64,000 nucleotides of DNA from Pelobacter propionicus DSM 2379 (GTDB taxonomy: Bacteria > Desulfobacterota > Desulfuromonadia > Geobacterales > Pseudopelobacteraceae). Below, in pieces: positions 33,991-45,678 of this stretch (its first letter is position 1; every line of letters begins with the position of its first letter). The notes below the pieces were generated by a model that was given only the letters and a program-made list of their open reading frames with translations, did not search any database and had not been told where the DNA came from. The translations under genes and the position numbers were made by a program. The DNA is taken from the NCBI RefSeq assembly GCF_000015045.1, contig NC_008609.1, positions 2,117,501 to 2,181,500 on the forward strand, in the 5' to 3' direction.

Positions 33991-35948
33991 GGTAACCCGT
34001 TCTCCTCAGGTTCGAAACGCAGGGCCGGTATTCTGACATAAAACACGGTGCCCTTCCCCGGACTGGAATCGCACTCGATGATGCCGTTGTGCTCTTTGAC
34101 AATGGTGAAGTTGATGGAAAGCCCCAGGCCGGTTCCGCCCCGGTCCAGCTTGGTGGTGAAAAAGGGATCGAAAATGGCCTTCTGCACCTCCTCGGTCATG
34201 CCGATCCCCTGATCCTCGACCCTGATGGTGATCTGTTCCAGGTACTGGGAATAGGAGGTCTGGATGGAAACCGCCCGGTCCCGGGAGGGAAGCGACTCAA
34301 GGGCGTTCATGGTCAGGTTGACAATCACCTGTTCCAGCTGGCGGAAACGCCCCCTGACCGGCGGAAGCGCCTTGTCCAGGCTGCAGCTGAAATTGTCGGT
34401 GTGCTGCTTGATCTTGTTGTGCAGCATGGAGAGCGCCGCCTCGATGACCTTGTTGATGTCCACCGGCTTGTCGAGACGGGTCTTTTCCTGACGCGCGAAA
34501 TCCTTCAGACCGGTGACGATCCCCTTGATACGGTAGGCCCCTTCCGTAAGACCGGTGAGCATTTTGGGGATCATGGCCGCCGCCTCGCCGTAGCCCAGCT
34601 TGCCCAGGAAGAATTCGCCGTTCTCCTCGGCGTAGCGGGTGAGAACCCGGTTGATCTCGGGCCAAATGTCGCTCAGGAACTGGGCATTGGAGAGGATATA
34701 GTTGTTGGGATTGTTGATCTCGTGGGCGATTCCCGAGGCCAGGGTGCCGATCGCCGCCATCTTGTTGGCCTGGAGGAGGCGCTCCTGCATGATCCTGTTC
34801 TCCTCTTCGGCGGCCTTTCGCGCCGATATGTCACGCACCACCGCCAGGACCTTGTACTCCCCCCCGATCACGGCTCCTTTCATGTTCACCTCGACCCAGA
34901 AGAGGCGTCCGGACCTGTCCTTGGCCAGCCATTCGAACAGGTGGGACTGGTCTCTCTTGGTCTTCCAGATCAGTTTCATCAAATCCTGGAAAGTATAGGG
35001 GGGGAATCCGGCGCTCAACTGTTCCACGTTGAGCAGCAAAACCTCCTCGCGCAGGTAGCCGTACATCTGGCACATCTTCAGGTTGACATCCAGCATGGCG
35101 CCGGTTTCCACGTCGAACACGAAGGTGGCGTCATTGGCCGCATCGAAAATGGCGCGGTAATTGGCCTCGGATTCCCTGAGCGCCTGCTGCGCCTGCTTGC
35201 GCTCGCTGATATCGGCCATGATCGCCACGTACCCGATGGTGCCCCCCTCGCTGTTCAGCATGGGGGCCGTTGACAGGCTGACGTCGATGAAATGGCCATC
35301 CCGGTGCAGCCGCCTCGTCTCCATGGATTGACGCTCCTCCCCCCGGTTCAGGCGGCGGATATTCTCCTTGAGTTCCTCCATCAGTTCGATGGAGACGATG
35401 GGATAGGATTTGCCGAGCACCTCGTCTATCTTCCAGCCAAACATCCGCTCGGCAGCCGGGTTCCAGAGAGTCAGGTTCAGGTCCAGGTCCAGGGTGAGTA
35501 TGGCAGGCGGCGATGCGTTGACCAGCGCTTCCAGCATCTGGTTTGCCCCGCGAAGGGCGTCTTCGGCATGCTTGCGGTCGGATATGTTGCGCAGGTATTC
35601 GCCGGCCATGACCACAGTGCCGGATGCATCGAAAATGGGGAAGGCGTGAATCTCCAGATAGCCGACCCTGGGATTGAATTTCTCGGCGACGATGCTCATG
35701 CCGGTTTCGAATACCTGCACCAGATGGCAGGGGTCGCAGCGGCCGTTCAGATCGGGATAATAGACCTCATAGCAGTGCCTGTTCTGCTTGCGCCGGTTGG
35801 GAGCGGCATACTCATGCCCTCCCCTCCAGTTGCTGTAGACGATCTTGAAATCAGTATCGACCACGGAGATCAGGTCGGGAATCGCCTGCAGGATGCTGTG
35901 CATCAGCTGTTTCGGCGATGAGCAGCCACTGTTCCGTGAAGCATCCAC
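33987..35948 (-). CDS. Cytoplasmic PAS histidine kinase, partner of the sigma-54 regulator
   Basis: 653 residues without membrane helices. Three PAS domains: about 15-130, containing cysteines HCYEVYYP and CDPCH; 135-260; and 265-385. Then the kinase core with His409 in IAHEINNPNNYIL and an HATPase (NLTMNALESL, EDQGIGM, GGTGLGLSI). The cysteine-bearing first PAS suggests a redox or metal-dependent signal. Start GTG 35948 follows GGAGG with good spacing. ATGA overlap with the regulator gene. Confidence 0.94.
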   Translation of the reverse strand: MDASRNSGCSSPKQLMHSILQAIPDLISVVDTDFKIVYSNWRGGHEYAAPNRRKQNRHCYEVYYPDLNGRCDPCHLVQVFETGMSIVAEKFNPRVGYLEIHAFPIFDASGTVVMAGEYLRNISDRKHAEDALRGANQMLEALVNASPPAILTLDLDLNLTLWNPAAERMFGWKIDEVLGKSYPIVSIELMEELKENIRRLNRGEERQSMETRRLHRDGHFIDVSLSTAPMLNSEGGTIGYVAIMADISERKQAQQALRESEANYRAIFDAANDATFVFDVETGAMLDVNLKMCQMYGYLREEVLLLNVEQLSAGFPPYTFQDLMKLIWKTKRDQSHLFEWLAKDRSGRLFWVEVNMKGAVIGGEYKVLAVVRDISARKAAEEENRIMQERLLQANKMAAIGTLASGIAHEINNPNNYILSNAQFLSDIWPEINRVLTRYAEENGEFFLGKLGYGEAAAMIPKMLTGLTEGAYRIKGIVTGLKDFARQEKTRLDKPVDINKVIEAALSMLHNKIKQHTDNFSCSLDKALPPVRGRFRQLEQVIVNLTMNALESLPSRDRAVSIQTSYSQYLEQITIRVEDQGIGMTEEVQKAIFDPFFTTKLDRGGTGLGLSINFTIVKEHNGIIECDSSPGKGTVFYVRIPALRFEPEENGLP

Positions 35949-36032
35949 GCCATATCCTCCTCATTGGGGATTGAAGCAGTGTTCTACCCTAATCCGCGCA
36001 AGACGGAACCATACAGGGGTACTACCCAGCGC

Positions 36033-36452
36033 CTATGGCCGTAAGGCGACCGGTTCGTCCAGCACGATCAGGTACCCGTCCGGGTCGAAGCACCAGAGTT
36101 CCTTGACGCCGTACGGCTTGAGTTCCAGGGGGTAGAGGATCTCCAGATCCTCCTCCAGGATGGCGTCGTTGATTCCCTCGATATCCTTGACACTGAAATG
36201 CAGGGTCGCACCGATGCCGCGGGGGAACATGCCCAGGCGCTGCTCCAGCACCGGATGGGCCCTGATAACGTCGCTCTCGTCCACGAAGATGACGGTGATC
36301 TCCCCCATGTCCAGCATGAGGTGATCCGGCGCGCCGGGGGTGGTGAAGGAGCGCTGCACCGGGAGTTCCAGGATTCCGGCGTAGAACGCCTCGGTTACCG
36401 CCAGGTCAGCCACGGAGAACTGGATGGAATGACGGGAGCGATGCACGTTCAT
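36033..36452 (-). CDS. VOC-family (glyoxalase/dioxygenase fold) protein
   Basis: 139 residues with the two beta-alpha-beta-beta-beta repeats of the vicinal oxygen chelate fold: HSIQFSVADLAVTEAFYAGIL near the N-terminus and ATLHFSVKDIEGINDAI near residue 73. Metal ligands would be the His of HSIQF and ATLHF and a Glu near the end (KELWCFDPDGYLIVLDE). Substrate unknown. Its start codon is immediately adjacent to the ccdA-type stop, so it is the last gene of that operon. Confidence 0.87.
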   Translation of the reverse strand: MNVHRSRHSIQFSVADLAVTEAFYAGILELPVQRSFTTPGAPDHLMLDMGEITVIFVDESDVIRAHPVLEQRLGMFPRGIGATLHFSVKDIEGINDAILEEDLEILYPLELKPYGVKELWCFDPDGYLIVLDEPVALRP

Positions 36453-37184
36453 CTACACCCCCCCGAACAGGTATGAGGCATAGCCGGACAGGCGCGAGAG
36501 CCAGTTGGAGAAGAGCAGGATTCCGATCAGCATGAGAAAGACTCCGGTTATGATTTCAAACAGACGGATGAAACGCTTGAAGCGGTTGAAGAGGGAGAGG
36601 AACTGGTGCAGCGCCAGGGAAGAGAGCAGAAACGGGATGCCCAGCCCCAGGGAGTAGAGCAAGAGCAGGATGATCCCCTGGGCAACCCTCGCCTCGTTGG
36701 CCGCAACCATCAGGATGGATGCCAGGATCGGGCCGATGCAGGGGGTCCAGCCGGCGGCGAACACCAGGCCGACCAGGAAGCTCCCCGCGTAGCCTGCGGG
36801 CTTGTTGCGCACGCTGATGCGTTTCTCCCCCAGCAGCAGCCTGAGCGGCACCAGACCGGTGACATGGGCACCGAAAAGGAAGATCAGCAGGCCGCCGATC
36901 TTCCGGATGGCGGCGGCATGCTGCTGCAGCAGGGAACCGATCATGGTGGCCGAGGCGCCCAGGAGGACGAATACCGCGGTAAAGCCTATGATGAAGCAGA
37001 TGGAGTGAAGAAAGGTTTTTCTGCGCACCAGGTGCGAGGGATGCTGCTCCTGGAGATCGGCGAAGGAGAGTCCGGTGATGTAGGTGATGTACGAGGGAAT
37101 CAGTGGCAGGACGCAGGGGGAGAGAAAGGAGAGCAGGCCGGCGACGAACGCGCCGGCATAGGTTACGTCCTGGGTATGGATCAT
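36453..37184 (-). CDS. CcdA-type thiol-disulfide electron carrier across the membrane
   Basis: 243 residues, six membrane helices. The reactive pair is Cys24 in LSPCVLPLIPSYI and Cys149 in AAGWTPCIGPILAS, the CcdA/DsbD-beta signature. It carries reducing power from cytoplasmic thioredoxin to periplasmic thiol proteins, usually for c-type cytochrome maturation. The TlpA-like gene lies just upstream (17 bp) and is its obvious client. Confidence 0.95.
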   Translation of the reverse strand: MIHTQDVTYAGAFVAGLLSFLSPCVLPLIPSYITYITGLSFADLQEQHPSHLVRRKTFLHSICFIIGFTAVFVLLGASATMIGSLLQQHAAAIRKIGGLLIFLFGAHVTGLVPLRLLLGEKRISVRNKPAGYAGSFLVGLVFAAGWTPCIGPILASILMVAANEARVAQGIILLLLYSLGLGIPFLLSSLALHQFLSLFNRFKRFIRLFEIITGVFLMLIGILLFSNWLSRLSGYASYLFGGV

Positions 37185-37201
37185 GGTCAGCGCACACCCC
37201 C

Positions 37202-37732
37202 CTACTTCTTCATCAGGTCCTCAAGAAAGGCAATTGTATCGGGAGCATCCCAGGCAAGGGGACCGATGATCTTTTTGACGACGATGCCGCTTTTGTCGAT
37301 GACAAAGGTCTCCGGAACGCCGCTGACGCCGTAGACGCTGGCAGCCTTGCCCTGGGCGTCGGTGTAGGCCGGCAGCAGAAAGCCGTGAGCGCGAAAGAAC
37401 TCCTCTATGGCCGTTTTGCCCCCCTCGTCCAGGGAGACGGCAACCATCTGGAACGGCTTGCCGGCCATGGAGGCGTTGAGCCTCATCATGGAGGGGATCT
37501 CTTCCCGGCAGGGGGGGCACCAGGTGGCCCAGAAGTTAAGCAGCACCACCTTCCCCTTCAGCTGGGAGAGCCGCAGGCTGCCGCCGTTTAAGTCGCTGAC
37601 AACGATCTCCGGGGCGGGCCTGTTTTCGGCGGCCGTGAAAGCAGCTCCTTCGATCCCCTGTTCGTTCCGCTGGCAGGCCATGGTCAGCGCGGCCAGGATT
37701 GCCAGCGCCAGCAGACAGAGACGTTTCTTCAT
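37202..37732 (-). CDS. TlpA/ResA-type thioredoxin-like lipoprotein
   Basis: 176 residues: lipobox LTMAC (Cys20), AhpC/TSA-Redoxin fold with active site WCPPC (Cys72, Cys75) in VVLLNFWATWCPPCREEIP, and cis-Pro segment GVPETFVIDKSG. It is anchored outside the inner membrane and keeps cytochrome c haem-binding cysteines reduced, fed by CcdA encoded next. Start at 37732 has AGGG-type site and the right signal peptide; longer frames run into the prenyl synthase gene. Confidence 0.94.
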   Translation of the reverse strand: MKKRLCLLALAILAALTMACQRNEQGIEGAAFTAAENRPAPEIVVSDLNGGSLRLSQLKGKVVLLNFWATWCPPCREEIPSMMRLNASMAGKPFQMVAVSLDEGGKTAIEEFFRAHGFLLPAYTDAQGKAASVYGVSGVPETFVIDKSGIVVKKIIGPLAWDAPDTIAFLEDLMKK

Positions 37733-37760
37733 GCACCCTCCCCGTGGCGAACCGGGTTTC

Positions 37761-38729
37761 TCACTTGCTGCGGGTAACCACATACCCGGCCAGATCCAGC
37801 AGCGCATCCGCCACCGGGCCGGAAGCGAACAGGCTCAACGAGTCAGCGCAGCCCTGGATGTAGCGCCGCGCGGCATCCACGGTATAGTCGATGCCGCCGT
37901 AGCGCTGCACCAGCCCCGACACCTGGCGGAATTCGTCCAGGGTCATCTCGTCCTTTTCAACAACTGTCGCGATCTGGTCGCGCTCCGAGGGAGTGCAGTG
38001 ACGCAGGACATGGATCAGGGGCATGGTGATCTTCCCCTCCTCCAGGTCGTGGCCGATGCTCTTGCCGAACTCCTCTTCGGTGGCGATGTAGTCCAGCGTG
38101 TCGTCCATGAGCTGGAAAGCGATGCCCAGATTCATGCCGAAATCGGAGAGTGCCTGGCGCCGCTCCGGCGCCGCTCCCCCCAGAATCGCCCCGGCCTCGC
38201 AGGCCGCGGACATGAGAATGGCGGTCTTGGAGCGTACCACATCGATGTAGCGCTCCTCGGTCAGCTCCAGTTCGCCGGTGCAGAGCAGCTGCATGACCTC
38301 GCCCTCGGCGATCACCGTGGTCGCGTCGGAGAGCACCTTGAGGATATCCAAGCTGCCGACCGCAACCATCAGGGAGAAGGATTTGGAGAAGAGGAAGTCG
38401 CCCACCAGCACGGAGGCTTCATTGCCCCAGAGGGTGTTGGCCGAGGCCAGGCCGCGCCGCAGGGTGGCGCTGTCCACAACGTCGTCGTGGAGCAGGGTGG
38501 CGGTGTGGATGAACTCTATGACGCTGGCCAGGGGAACGGCCTTGTCTCCCTGGTAGTCGCACAGGCGAGCAGCCAAAAGCAGCAGTGCCGGCCTGACGCG
38601 TTTGCCGCCGCTGGAGAGCACGTACTCGCCAACCTTGCGGATCAGGGGAACATCGGACTCCAGGTCCGTGCGGAATTGCTGTTCGACTCGCTTCAAATCG
38701 TCGCCGATGATATTCAGTGCAGCTTGCAT
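37761..38729 (-). CDS. ispB: Trans-polyprenyl diphosphate synthase (octaprenyl/menaquinone side chain)
   Basis: 322 residues with both aspartate-rich motifs: LLHDDVVDSATLRRG (first, DDxxD) and FQLMDDTLDY (second). LLSSGGKRVRPALLLLAA is the substrate-binding opening. The length and motifs fit long-chain class E prenyl synthases that make the side chain of menaquinone. This agrees with mqnA elsewhere in the window. AAGGA precedes the ATG. The name ispB is by family; chain length cannot be read. Confidence 0.9.
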   Translation of the reverse strand: MQAALNIIGDDLKRVEQQFRTDLESDVPLIRKVGEYVLSSGGKRVRPALLLLAARLCDYQGDKAVPLASVIEFIHTATLLHDDVVDSATLRRGLASANTLWGNEASVLVGDFLFSKSFSLMVAVGSLDILKVLSDATTVIAEGEVMQLLCTGELELTEERYIDVVRSKTAILMSAACEAGAILGGAAPERRQALSDFGMNLGIAFQLMDDTLDYIATEEEFGKSIGHDLEEGKITMPLIHVLRHCTPSERDQIATVVEKDEMTLDEFRQVSGLVQRYGGIDYTVDAARRYIQGCADSLSLFASGPVADALLDLAGYVVTRSK

Positions 38730-38857
38730 CCGGTCGTCCTTGTGGGAAAAAGATTCGTCATAGTACTGGAATCAAAACGGTTTTGTCAAAGTATTTCTGG
38801 CAGTTACAGCGCCGTCAGCGGGGAGGCGGCCTATCGTACCGGTATGGGAGGACAAAA

Positions 38858-39538
38858 TCAGCGTGTCGTACGGCCCCTGTGCTCCCCTTGGCAGAGATGG
38901 GCGATCATTTCAGCATCCATGCAGAGCGCGGCAGGAATCAGGGTGTCGATCTCGTTATGCGCTGTTCCCAGGATCCTGGTGGTCATTTCCCGGAACAGCA
39001 GCAGCTCTTGGGCAAACAGTTCCTTGAAGGGGTGGCGCAGGTCCGGCAGGCTGCGGGGGTCTTGGTCGATGAAATTCATCGTGCACCAGTCGTCGAAGAG
39101 TTCCTCACCCGAGCTGTCGATCAGGGGGATTCCGTTCAGGCGGCAGGTCATGGGACGGTGCTCGTAGACCAGGCAGACCCCCTGCTCGGAGAGCAGCACG
39201 CAGGGGGTCTCGTCATCTTCGGGCATGATGCCGTCCCACTCTTCCTCGGGGATCGGGTTGAGCAGCCAGGGTTCACTGAACCGGGGCCAGCGCTCTTCGA
39301 TGCCGTGGAGGCGGGAGAGCGCCTTGCGGCGGATGTCGAGCTTCACCCTGTCCGGCAAAAGGTCGAAGCCTTGTCGCAGATAGAGGGCATCCAGCAGGGT
39401 GATGTCGAACAGGCCACGGCAGCAGGAGGAACAGCCCCTGTTGCAGGCGATCAGGTCGCCGTGCCTGTCCAGGCAGGCGGCGAACCAGCTGTCAACCTCC
39501 CGCAGCAGGATCCCGTATCGTTCCAGCAGATCATCCAC
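38858..39538 (-). CDS. YkgJ-family cysteine-cluster protein
   Basis: 226 residues with CNRGCSSCCRG (CxxxCxxCC) at about 32-42, then CVLLSEQGVCLVYEHRPMTCR, the second half of the zinc/iron cluster ligand set of the YkgJ (CxxCxxCC) family. The family is a presumed metal-binding protein of unknown activity. It follows the CheX-type gene by 21 bp and precedes the prenyl synthase. Confidence 0.88.
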   Translation of the reverse strand: MDDLLERYGILLREVDSWFAACLDRHGDLIACNRGCSSCCRGLFDITLLDALYLRQGFDLLPDRVKLDIRRKALSRLHGIEERWPRFSEPWLLNPIPEEEWDGIMPEDDETPCVLLSEQGVCLVYEHRPMTCRLNGIPLIDSSGEELFDDWCTMNFIDQDPRSLPDLRHPFKELFAQELLLFREMTTRILGTAHNEIDTLIPAALCMDAEMIAHLCQGEHRGRTTR

Positions 39539-39559
39539 GCCGATTCACCGCCCTTCCGC

Positions 39560-40057
39560 TTACATGTAGACCATGATCTTCAGATCTATGGTGCCTTCGG
39601 CGTTCCTGAAGGGGATGGTGACCCCCTTGCATTGGACGTTGATGCTGGTTACCTCGTTTTCCTCGGGTGGTTCCGAGATGGCGCGCAGCTGTCCCGAGAT
39701 CACCAGGGGGAGCCCCAGGGCGACACTGCCGTACTGCTCGTGATACTTGGTCTTGAAGGCACCGGCAATGTTGTTGGCCAACTCTCCCACGGCATCGCGG
39801 ATACACTCGTCTTCCGCCTCGTCAACCATCAGGAGTTCCTTGGCCACGATCTGGGCCGACTTCTTGTCCGTGGCGATGATGATGTAGCCGACCCGGTCAC
39901 CGGCTATGCCGACGATACCGGTGACATCGGAATCAACCGGGTCGACGCGCCTCTCCACCTTGCCGGCCAGCAGGTCGATGTTCATGTAGCTCTTGAACGT
40001 GTCCTGGGTAGCCGACATGACCGTGAACATGATTTCTTCAAAGGTAATGGATGCCAA
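39560..40057 (-). CDS. CheX-family chemotaxis phosphatase
   Basis: 165 residues. The catalytic helix motif DAVGELANNIAGAFK (E..N pattern near residue 88) is that of CheX/CheC phosphatases, which remove phosphate from CheY-P. The start is a TTG at 40057, chosen because AAGGAGG lies eight bases upstream; the first ATG in frame would lose conserved N-terminal strand. No chemotaxis genes flank it. Confidence 0.88.
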   Translation of the reverse strand: MASITFEEIMFTVMSATQDTFKSYMNIDLLAGKVERRVDPVDSDVTGIVGIAGDRVGYIIIATDKKSAQIVAKELLMVDEAEDECIRDAVGELANNIAGAFKTKYHEQYGSVALGLPLVISGQLRAISEPPEENEVTSINVQCKGVTIPFRNAEGTIDLKIMVYM

Positions 40058-40178
40058 ACCGATGCCCTCCTTGTGTGTGATACATGATCCGCCAATTCTA
40101 GCGTACGGCGCGTTTTTCACAGATCCGCGGCGCCATTCATAGATACAGTCAGCCCAATGGCGCTGGATACGCCCTGAA

Positions 40179-41741
40179 TCACTCCCACTCGATGGTGGCG
40201 GGCGGCTTGCTGGAGATGTCGTACACCACCCGGTTGACCCCCTTGACCTCGTTGATGATCCTAGCACTGATGCGGGCCATGTCTTCGTAGGGGAGCGGGT
40301 ACCAGCTGGCGGTCATGAAGTCTTTGGTTTCCACCGCCCGCAGGGCCACCACATACTCGTAGGTGCGGCCGTCGCCCATGACCCCCACGCTCTTCACCGG
40401 CAGGAACACGGCAAAAGCCTGGCTGATCTTGTGGTAATGGTCGGAGGAGTAGAGCTCCTCGATGAAGATGGCATCCGCCCTGCGAAGGATGTCGGCGTAC
40501 TCCTTCTTCACCTCTCCCAGGATGCGCACGGCCAGTCCCGGCCCGGGGAAAGGGTGGCGCCAGACCATCTGATGGGGGAGCCCCAGCTCCTCGCCGATGG
40601 CGCGCACCTCGTCCTTGAACAGTTCGCGCAGCGGTTCCAGGAGCTTGAGCTTCATGTACTCCGGAAGCCCGCCCACGTTGTGGTGGCTCTTGATGTTGTG
40701 GGCCTTGCCGGTCTTGGCCCCGGCCGACTCGATAACGTCCGGGTAGATGGTCCCCTGGGCCAGCCAGCGGGCGTCCTCGATGCGGTTGGACTCCTCGTCG
40801 AAGATCTCCACGAACAGGCTGCCGATGATCTTGCGCTTTTTCTCCGGATCGCTCTCCCCGGCCAGGGCGCTTAGGAAACGCTCCTCGGCGTTGACCCGGA
40901 TCACCTTGACCCCCAGGTTTTCGGCAAAGGTGCGCATCACCTGGTCACCCTCCTCCAGGCGCAGCAGGCCGTTGTCCACGAAGACGCAGGTCAGCTGGTC
41001 GCCAATGGCCCGATGGATCAATGCGGCAGCCACCGACGAGTCCACCCCGCCGGAAAGCCCCAGGATCACCCGTTCGCTGCCCACCTGTTCTTGGATGCGG
41101 GTAACGGCATCCTCGATGATCTGGCCGGGTGTCCAGTGACCGGTGCAGCCGCAGATGGCACGCACAAAGGTGTCGATCAGCTGGTCGCCGCGGGGGGTGT
41201 GGTTGACCTCGGGATGGAACTGCACCCCGTACAGGTTGCGGCTCACATCCTGGATGGCGCAGACCGGGGCGTTCTCCGTGTAGGCCACCACCTGGAATCC
41301 GTCCGGCACGCGGGAGACGTGGTCGCCATGACTCATCCAGACCGGGCTCGCCCCCCCCACGAAGAAGCCGTCGAACAGCTGGCCGGGCTGGCCGGAACAA
41401 AGCAACTCGGCGTGGCCGAACTCGCGCTTGCCGGCAGGCACCACTTCTCCGCCGAAGTGGCGGCTCATGAGCTGCATGCCGTAGCAGATCCCCAGCACCG
41501 GAACTCCCAGCTCGAACAGCTCCTCGGCAACTGCCGGCGCTCCCGGCTCGTAGACCGATTTGGGGCCGCCGGACAGGATGATGCCCGAGGGATTGAAGGC
41601 GCGGATGGCCGCCATCTCCATGTCAAAGGGGTGCAGTTCGCAGAACACGTGGGCCTCGCGCACCCGCCGGGCGATCAGCTGGGTGTACTGGGAGCCGAAA
41701 TCGAGGATCAGGATCTTCTGGCTGTGGATGTCAGTTTTCAT
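40179..41741 (-). CDS. guaA: GMP synthase (glutamine-hydrolysing)
   Basis: 520 residues. N-terminal class I glutamine amidotransferase with [12 protein letters not shown], Cys86 in GICYGMQ and His/Glu in FHPEVNHT; then the ATP pyrophosphatase P-loop LSGGVDSS near residue 223; and the C-terminal dimerisation domain ending [24 protein letters not shown]-type (the usual PGTIEWE terminus). Converts XMP to GMP. Three bases separate it from guaB. Confidence 0.98.
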   Translation of the reverse strand: MKTDIHSQKILILDFGSQYTQLIARRVREAHVFCELHPFDMEMAAIRAFNPSGIILSGGPKSVYEPGAPAVAEELFELGVPVLGICYGMQLMSRHFGGEVVPAGKREFGHAELLCSGQPGQLFDGFFVGGASPVWMSHGDHVSRVPDGFQVVAYTENAPVCAIQDVSRNLYGVQFHPEVNHTPRGDQLIDTFVRAICGCTGHWTPGQIIEDAVTRIQEQVGSERVILGLSGGVDSSVAAALIHRAIGDQLTCVFVDNGLLRLEEGDQVMRTFAENLGVKVIRVNAEERFLSALAGESDPEKKRKIIGSLFVEIFDEESNRIEDARWLAQGTIYPDVIESAGAKTGKAHNIKSHHNVGGLPEYMKLKLLEPLRELFKDEVRAIGEELGLPHQMVWRHPFPGPGLAVRILGEVKKEYADILRRADAIFIEELYSSDHYHKISQAFAVFLPVKSVGVMGDGRTYEYVVALRAVETKDFMTASWYPLPYEDMARISARIINEVKGVNRVVYDISSKPPATIEWE

Positions 41742-41744
41742 GGG

Positions 41745-43217
<1,473 letters not shown>

Positions 43218-43463
43218 TCAGCTCCTGGCGCAAGAAAATTTTACAGAAGTTAGTACGGCGAACCGGGCAAGTCAAGGTAAAAGTTGTCGCAGCAGCGCCC
43301 ACCCCAAAAAATAATATCGTTTTAAATCAATCAGTTGAAAAACGCAGCCTGGCCATAAGCCGCCCGCAGGTGTAGCCTTTCGGGGTTTACCTGTCCGCAA
43401 CGCCCGGGCCAAGGCGTTTCAGGCCAGGCATTATTCCACCGGGCATGCTCGACGGGAACGGCG

Positions 43464-44807
43464 CTACTCTCCCCAGCGCCGGATATAGGCGTCGACGTCG
43501 AATTTGCGTCTGCACCCCCTGTCGTTCATGTACCGGATCTTGCCGAAGACCGGCCGTTCACCCCAGGCGCGGTCATGCACCCCCCCCATGCTCCAGGCGA
43601 TGCCGGCATAGCCGTTGGGGTCGCGGCCATCCAGGCTGTAGCGGTCGTTCAACCGGATGGCGACCGCCAGCGCCTCTTCCGGCGAGGCGCTCCACTCCAG
43701 GATCTTTTTGGCCCAGTACATGCGCAGGTAGCCGTGCATCTTCCCGCCCAGCAGCAGGGAACGCTGGGCCGCATTCCAGAGCGGATCATGGGTCTCGGCG
43801 TCCTGGAACTGTTCCTGCGTATAAAGGTACTCGCGCCGGTCGTGGCGATGTTCCCCGAGGGTCTTCAGCGCCCAGGCGGGAAATCCCTCCAGACGGTCAT
43901 AGGCCTGGTTATGGAGACAGAAATTGTCCGACAGCTCCCTTCTCACGATCAGTTCATCCAGAAACGCCTCGCTGGATGGCGAGCCGGAGAGAGTGCGCAC
44001 TGTTTCCAGGGCCACCCGCTGGGGAGCGAGCTGGCCGAAGTGCAGCCAGGGGGAGAGCTCCGACTGGCCGTCGCAACAGGGATCGTTACGCCGGAGACCA
44101 TAGTCTTCAAGACCCTGGGCGATGAAGCTCCGCAGCCGTTCACCGGCGGCCCTTGTTCCCGGCAGGGGATTGCTCAGCTCTGACACGCTCCTGTCCATGT
44201 ACAGATCGGAGAGAATGCCTTGGGGATCGAGGGGTTGAAACGGGACGGGCCAGGCATGGGGATGGGGGATGAGGGGGGGAAACTCATGCAGGAAGTCGGC
44301 GAGCAGGCGCCGAAGCTTCGGTCGCAGGGTGTGGGCACCATACTCCTGTTTATCGGAGACGAAACGGCAGGGGACGATGTTGTGGCTATCCACCTCGAAA
44401 AAGGGAACCCCGCACAAGCGGGCCGCCCCTTCGCGCCAGACCCGCTTGACACGCAGGGGATCGAAGTCGGTGACAACGGTGCCGACCCGATTCCGTTCCA
44501 CGAACGAACAGAGCTGTCCCACCGGCTCCCCCCGCAGCAGGTAGAAGGGAATGTTCATCTTTGCCAGCAGTTGAGCAGTCTCCGCCAACCCCCTCAGCAT
44601 GAAGCCATACTGCCGGAGCGTCGCTCCCAGGAAGGAAGGGGCCAGAGTGAAGAGCACCACCAGCGGCGCCCGCCGTTCCAAGGCCAGTTCCTGGGCATGG
44701 AGCAGGGCCCAGTTGTCCATTGCCCTCTGGTCTCGGCTCATCCAGTAAACCACCGGGCCGTCCTGCCCTTCCCGCCTGTTCAGGGGGTGTATGCGCCGGA
44801 TGTCCAC
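43464..44807 (-). CDS. phr: Class II deoxyribodipyrimidine photolyase
   Basis: 447 residues from the GTG at 44807, giving the class II opening VDIRRIHPLN...VVYWMSRDQRAMDNWALL. FAD-binding and class II marks follow: WLHFGQLAPQRVAL, ELIVRRELSDNFC, GKMHGYLRMYWAKKILEW, LNDRYSLDGRDPNGYAGIAWSMGG. Repairs UV pyrimidine dimers with light. A longer frame would start inside the OppC-type gene; the chosen start lies 5 bp after that gene's stop, which is coupling or simple adjacency. Unexpected for a strict anaerobe from dark sediment but known in the group. Confidence 0.93.
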   Translation of the reverse strand: MDIRRIHPLNRREGQDGPVVYWMSRDQRAMDNWALLHAQELALERRAPLVVLFTLAPSFLGATLRQYGFMLRGLAETAQLLAKMNIPFYLLRGEPVGQLCSFVERNRVGTVVTDFDPLRVKRVWREGAARLCGVPFFEVDSHNIVPCRFVSDKQEYGAHTLRPKLRRLLADFLHEFPPLIPHPHAWPVPFQPLDPQGILSDLYMDRSVSELSNPLPGTRAAGERLRSFIAQGLEDYGLRRNDPCCDGQSELSPWLHFGQLAPQRVALETVRTLSGSPSSEAFLDELIVRRELSDNFCLHNQAYDRLEGFPAWALKTLGEHRHDRREYLYTQEQFQDAETHDPLWNAAQRSLLLGGKMHGYLRMYWAKKILEWSASPEEALAVAIRLNDRYSLDGRDPNGYAGIAWSMGGVHDRAWGERPVFGKIRYMNDRGCRRKFDVDAYIRRWGE

Positions 44808-44812
44808 GGCTG

Positions 44813-45670
44813 TCAACGGTTCACCCGGGGATCGAAGGCGTCCCTGATCCCCTCCCCCAGCAGGTTGTAGGCCAGTACCGTCACCAGGATGGCCAGACCG
44901 GGGAAGAAGGAGAGCCACCAGGCAAATTCGATGTAGTCCTTGCCCGAGGTGAGGATGTTGCCCCAGCTGGGGGTGGGGGGCTGGACGCCGATGCCCAGGA
45001 ACGAGAGGGCCGACTCGGTCAGGATGGCGCCGGCCACCCCCAGGGTGGCGGAAACCAGCACCGGCGACAGGGTGTTGGGCAGGATGTGGCGGAAGATGAT
45101 CCGCAGGTCGGAGCAGCCGATGCAGCGGGCCGCCGTGATGTAGTCCATCTCGCGGATGGAGAGGGTCTCGGCCCGCACCATGCGCGCCACCCCCATCCAG
45201 CCGGTCAGACCGATGACCATCATGATGTACCAGATGGAAGGCTCCAGAAAGGTGATCACCGCCAGGATCAGGAAGAAGGCGGGAAAGCAGAGCATGATGT
45301 CCACCATGCGCATCAGGCAGCTGTCAACCAGGCCACGGTAGTAGCCGGAGACCAGTCCCACCAGGGTGCCGATGGAGACGGCGATGCCCACGGCGACAAA
45401 GCCGACCTTGAGGGAGATGCGGCTGCCATAGATCATGCGACTGAGTACGTCGCGCCCCAGTTCGTCGGTGCCGAACCAGTGCTGCCAGGAGGGGGGGGAG
45501 AGCACATGCCAGGCATCGATGGCGTTGGGGTCGGAGGGGACGATCAACGGGGCCAGCAGGGAGACGACGAAGAGCAGCAGCACCACGCAGCCGCCGGCCA
45601 GGGCCAGGCGGTTGCGTTTCAGGCGTTGCCAGACAACGGCGTACAGGTATGAACTGGTCAGGTCGGTCAT
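44813..45670 (-). CDS. Peptide/nickel-type ABC transporter permease (OppC/DppC family)
   Basis: 285 residues with about six helices. WFGTDELGRDVLSRMIYGSR is the family N-terminal signature and REMDYITAARCIGCSDLRIIFRHILPN the ATPase-coupling loop (EAA motif). Eight bases follow the OppB-type gene. No solute-binding protein or ATPase is encoded beside the pair; these must come from elsewhere. Confidence 0.94.
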   Translation of the reverse strand: MTDLTSSYLYAVVWQRLKRNRLALAGGCVVLLLFVVSLLAPLIVPSDPNAIDAWHVLSPPSWQHWFGTDELGRDVLSRMIYGSRISLKVGFVAVGIAVSIGTLVGLVSGYYRGLVDSCLMRMVDIMLCFPAFFLILAVITFLEPSIWYIMMVIGLTGWMGVARMVRAETLSIREMDYITAARCIGCSDLRIIFRHILPNTLSPVLVSATLGVAGAILTESALSFLGIGVQPPTPSWGNILTSGKDYIEFAWWLSFFPGLAILVTVLAYNLLGEGIRDAFDPRVNR

Positions 45671-45678
45671 GGGCGCCC